NCBI GenBank assembly: GCA_050251615.1
Contig: JBFWMM010000069.1
Location: 1 to 5,854, forward strand
Length of the DNA stretch: 5,854 nucleotides
DNA from: Sedimentisphaera sp050251615
GTDB taxonomy: Bacteria; Planctomycetota; Phycisphaerae; Sedimentisphaerales; Sedimentisphaeraceae
Direction of reading: 5' to 3'
The notes under the pieces are model-generated. The model was not told the origin of the DNA. It was given only the letters and a program-made list of their open reading frames with translations, and ran no database searches. The first letter of the stretch is position 1. Every line of letters starts with the position of its first letter. A program made the translations under genes and the position numbers. This document shows positions 5,690 to 5,854 of this stretch, piece after piece.

Positions 5690-5854
5690 CAAGTACTTAA
5701 AATCCGCCCGAAAAATTTGTCGCACACGTCCCTTATAAGCCCCGAGGTTATATGAAAATCTGTTTTGAATGTTGCAGAACGTTTATTTGAGTGTCTCAAA
5801 AAAATTTATCAAGAGCCTCGCTGTTTTTACTAATATCGGCCCCCATATTGGGAA

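Noticed and set aside
4237..5840. Possible ISKra4 inverted repeats: CCGACATTTCAGGTAAAAA near 4237-4255 versus CCGATATTAGTAAAAA near 5838-5823 (minus)
   Set aside because: The match needs a three-base gap and several mismatches in AT-rich sequence, and it would place an IS end inside the IS256 reading frame. It is not strong enough to call.
1..5854. CRISPR arrays, tRNA or rRNA genes, toxin-antitoxin or defence genes
   Set aside because: I saw no regularly spaced repeats, no tRNA-like cloverleaf or rRNA sequence, and no small paired genes outside the features listed.

Overview
The window reads as a stretch of bacterial chromosome from an organism with an anaerobic or oxygen-sensitive lifestyle. 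It encodes an adenosylcobalamin-dependent (class II) ribonucleotide reductase and, divergently, a rubrerythrin, and it carries two insertion-sequence genes, one of them clearly a remnant. Shine-Dalgarno sites and sigma-70-like promoter elements are present and base composition is moderate. The ISKra4-type transposase resembles versions I associate with Planctomycetes (Phycisphaerae-like), but this is a weak impression and taxonomy cannot be fixed from this sequence.

Layout: positions 1-36 hold a strong intrinsic terminator for the minus-strand nrdJ gene. nrdJ fills 64-2982, and its true start is best placed at 2982, not at the upstream in-frame ATG at 3159. Positions 2983-3465 form a 483-base divergent control region. 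It holds a long nrdJ leader with a 10-bp hairpin, a candidate NrdR box, three copies of the heptamer ACTGTCA (one on the nrdJ side, two framing a dyad at the rubrerythrin start site), a good -35/-10 pair for rubrerythrin, and two tandem dyads in the rubrerythrin leader. The rubrerythrin gene is 3466-3966. I saw no canonical cobalamin riboswitch in the nrdJ leader.

From about 3967 onward the window is mobile-element DNA. First comes a possible weak terminator, then the C-terminal quarter of an IS256-family (Mutator-type) transposase on the plus strand, with no catalytic N-terminal part. Its stop codon is one base from the stop codon of a convergent ISKra4-type transposase (4284-5640, minus). 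That transposase is split into two overlapping reading frames which would need a +1 frameshift to be joined, and it appears clipped at its extreme C-terminus. An extended -10 promoter and a good ribosome binding site precede its first frame. I saw nothing identifiable in 5690-5854 and could not define the terminal inverted repeats.

Functionally, nrdJ makes deoxynucleotides without needing oxygen, and rubrerythrin removes hydrogen peroxide. Divergent placement with shared sequence motifs suggests, but does not prove, linked control. The IS genes are selfish DNA beside them and not part of the same function. I found no convincing novel system. The items most worth a second look are the shared promoter motifs and the split transposase.
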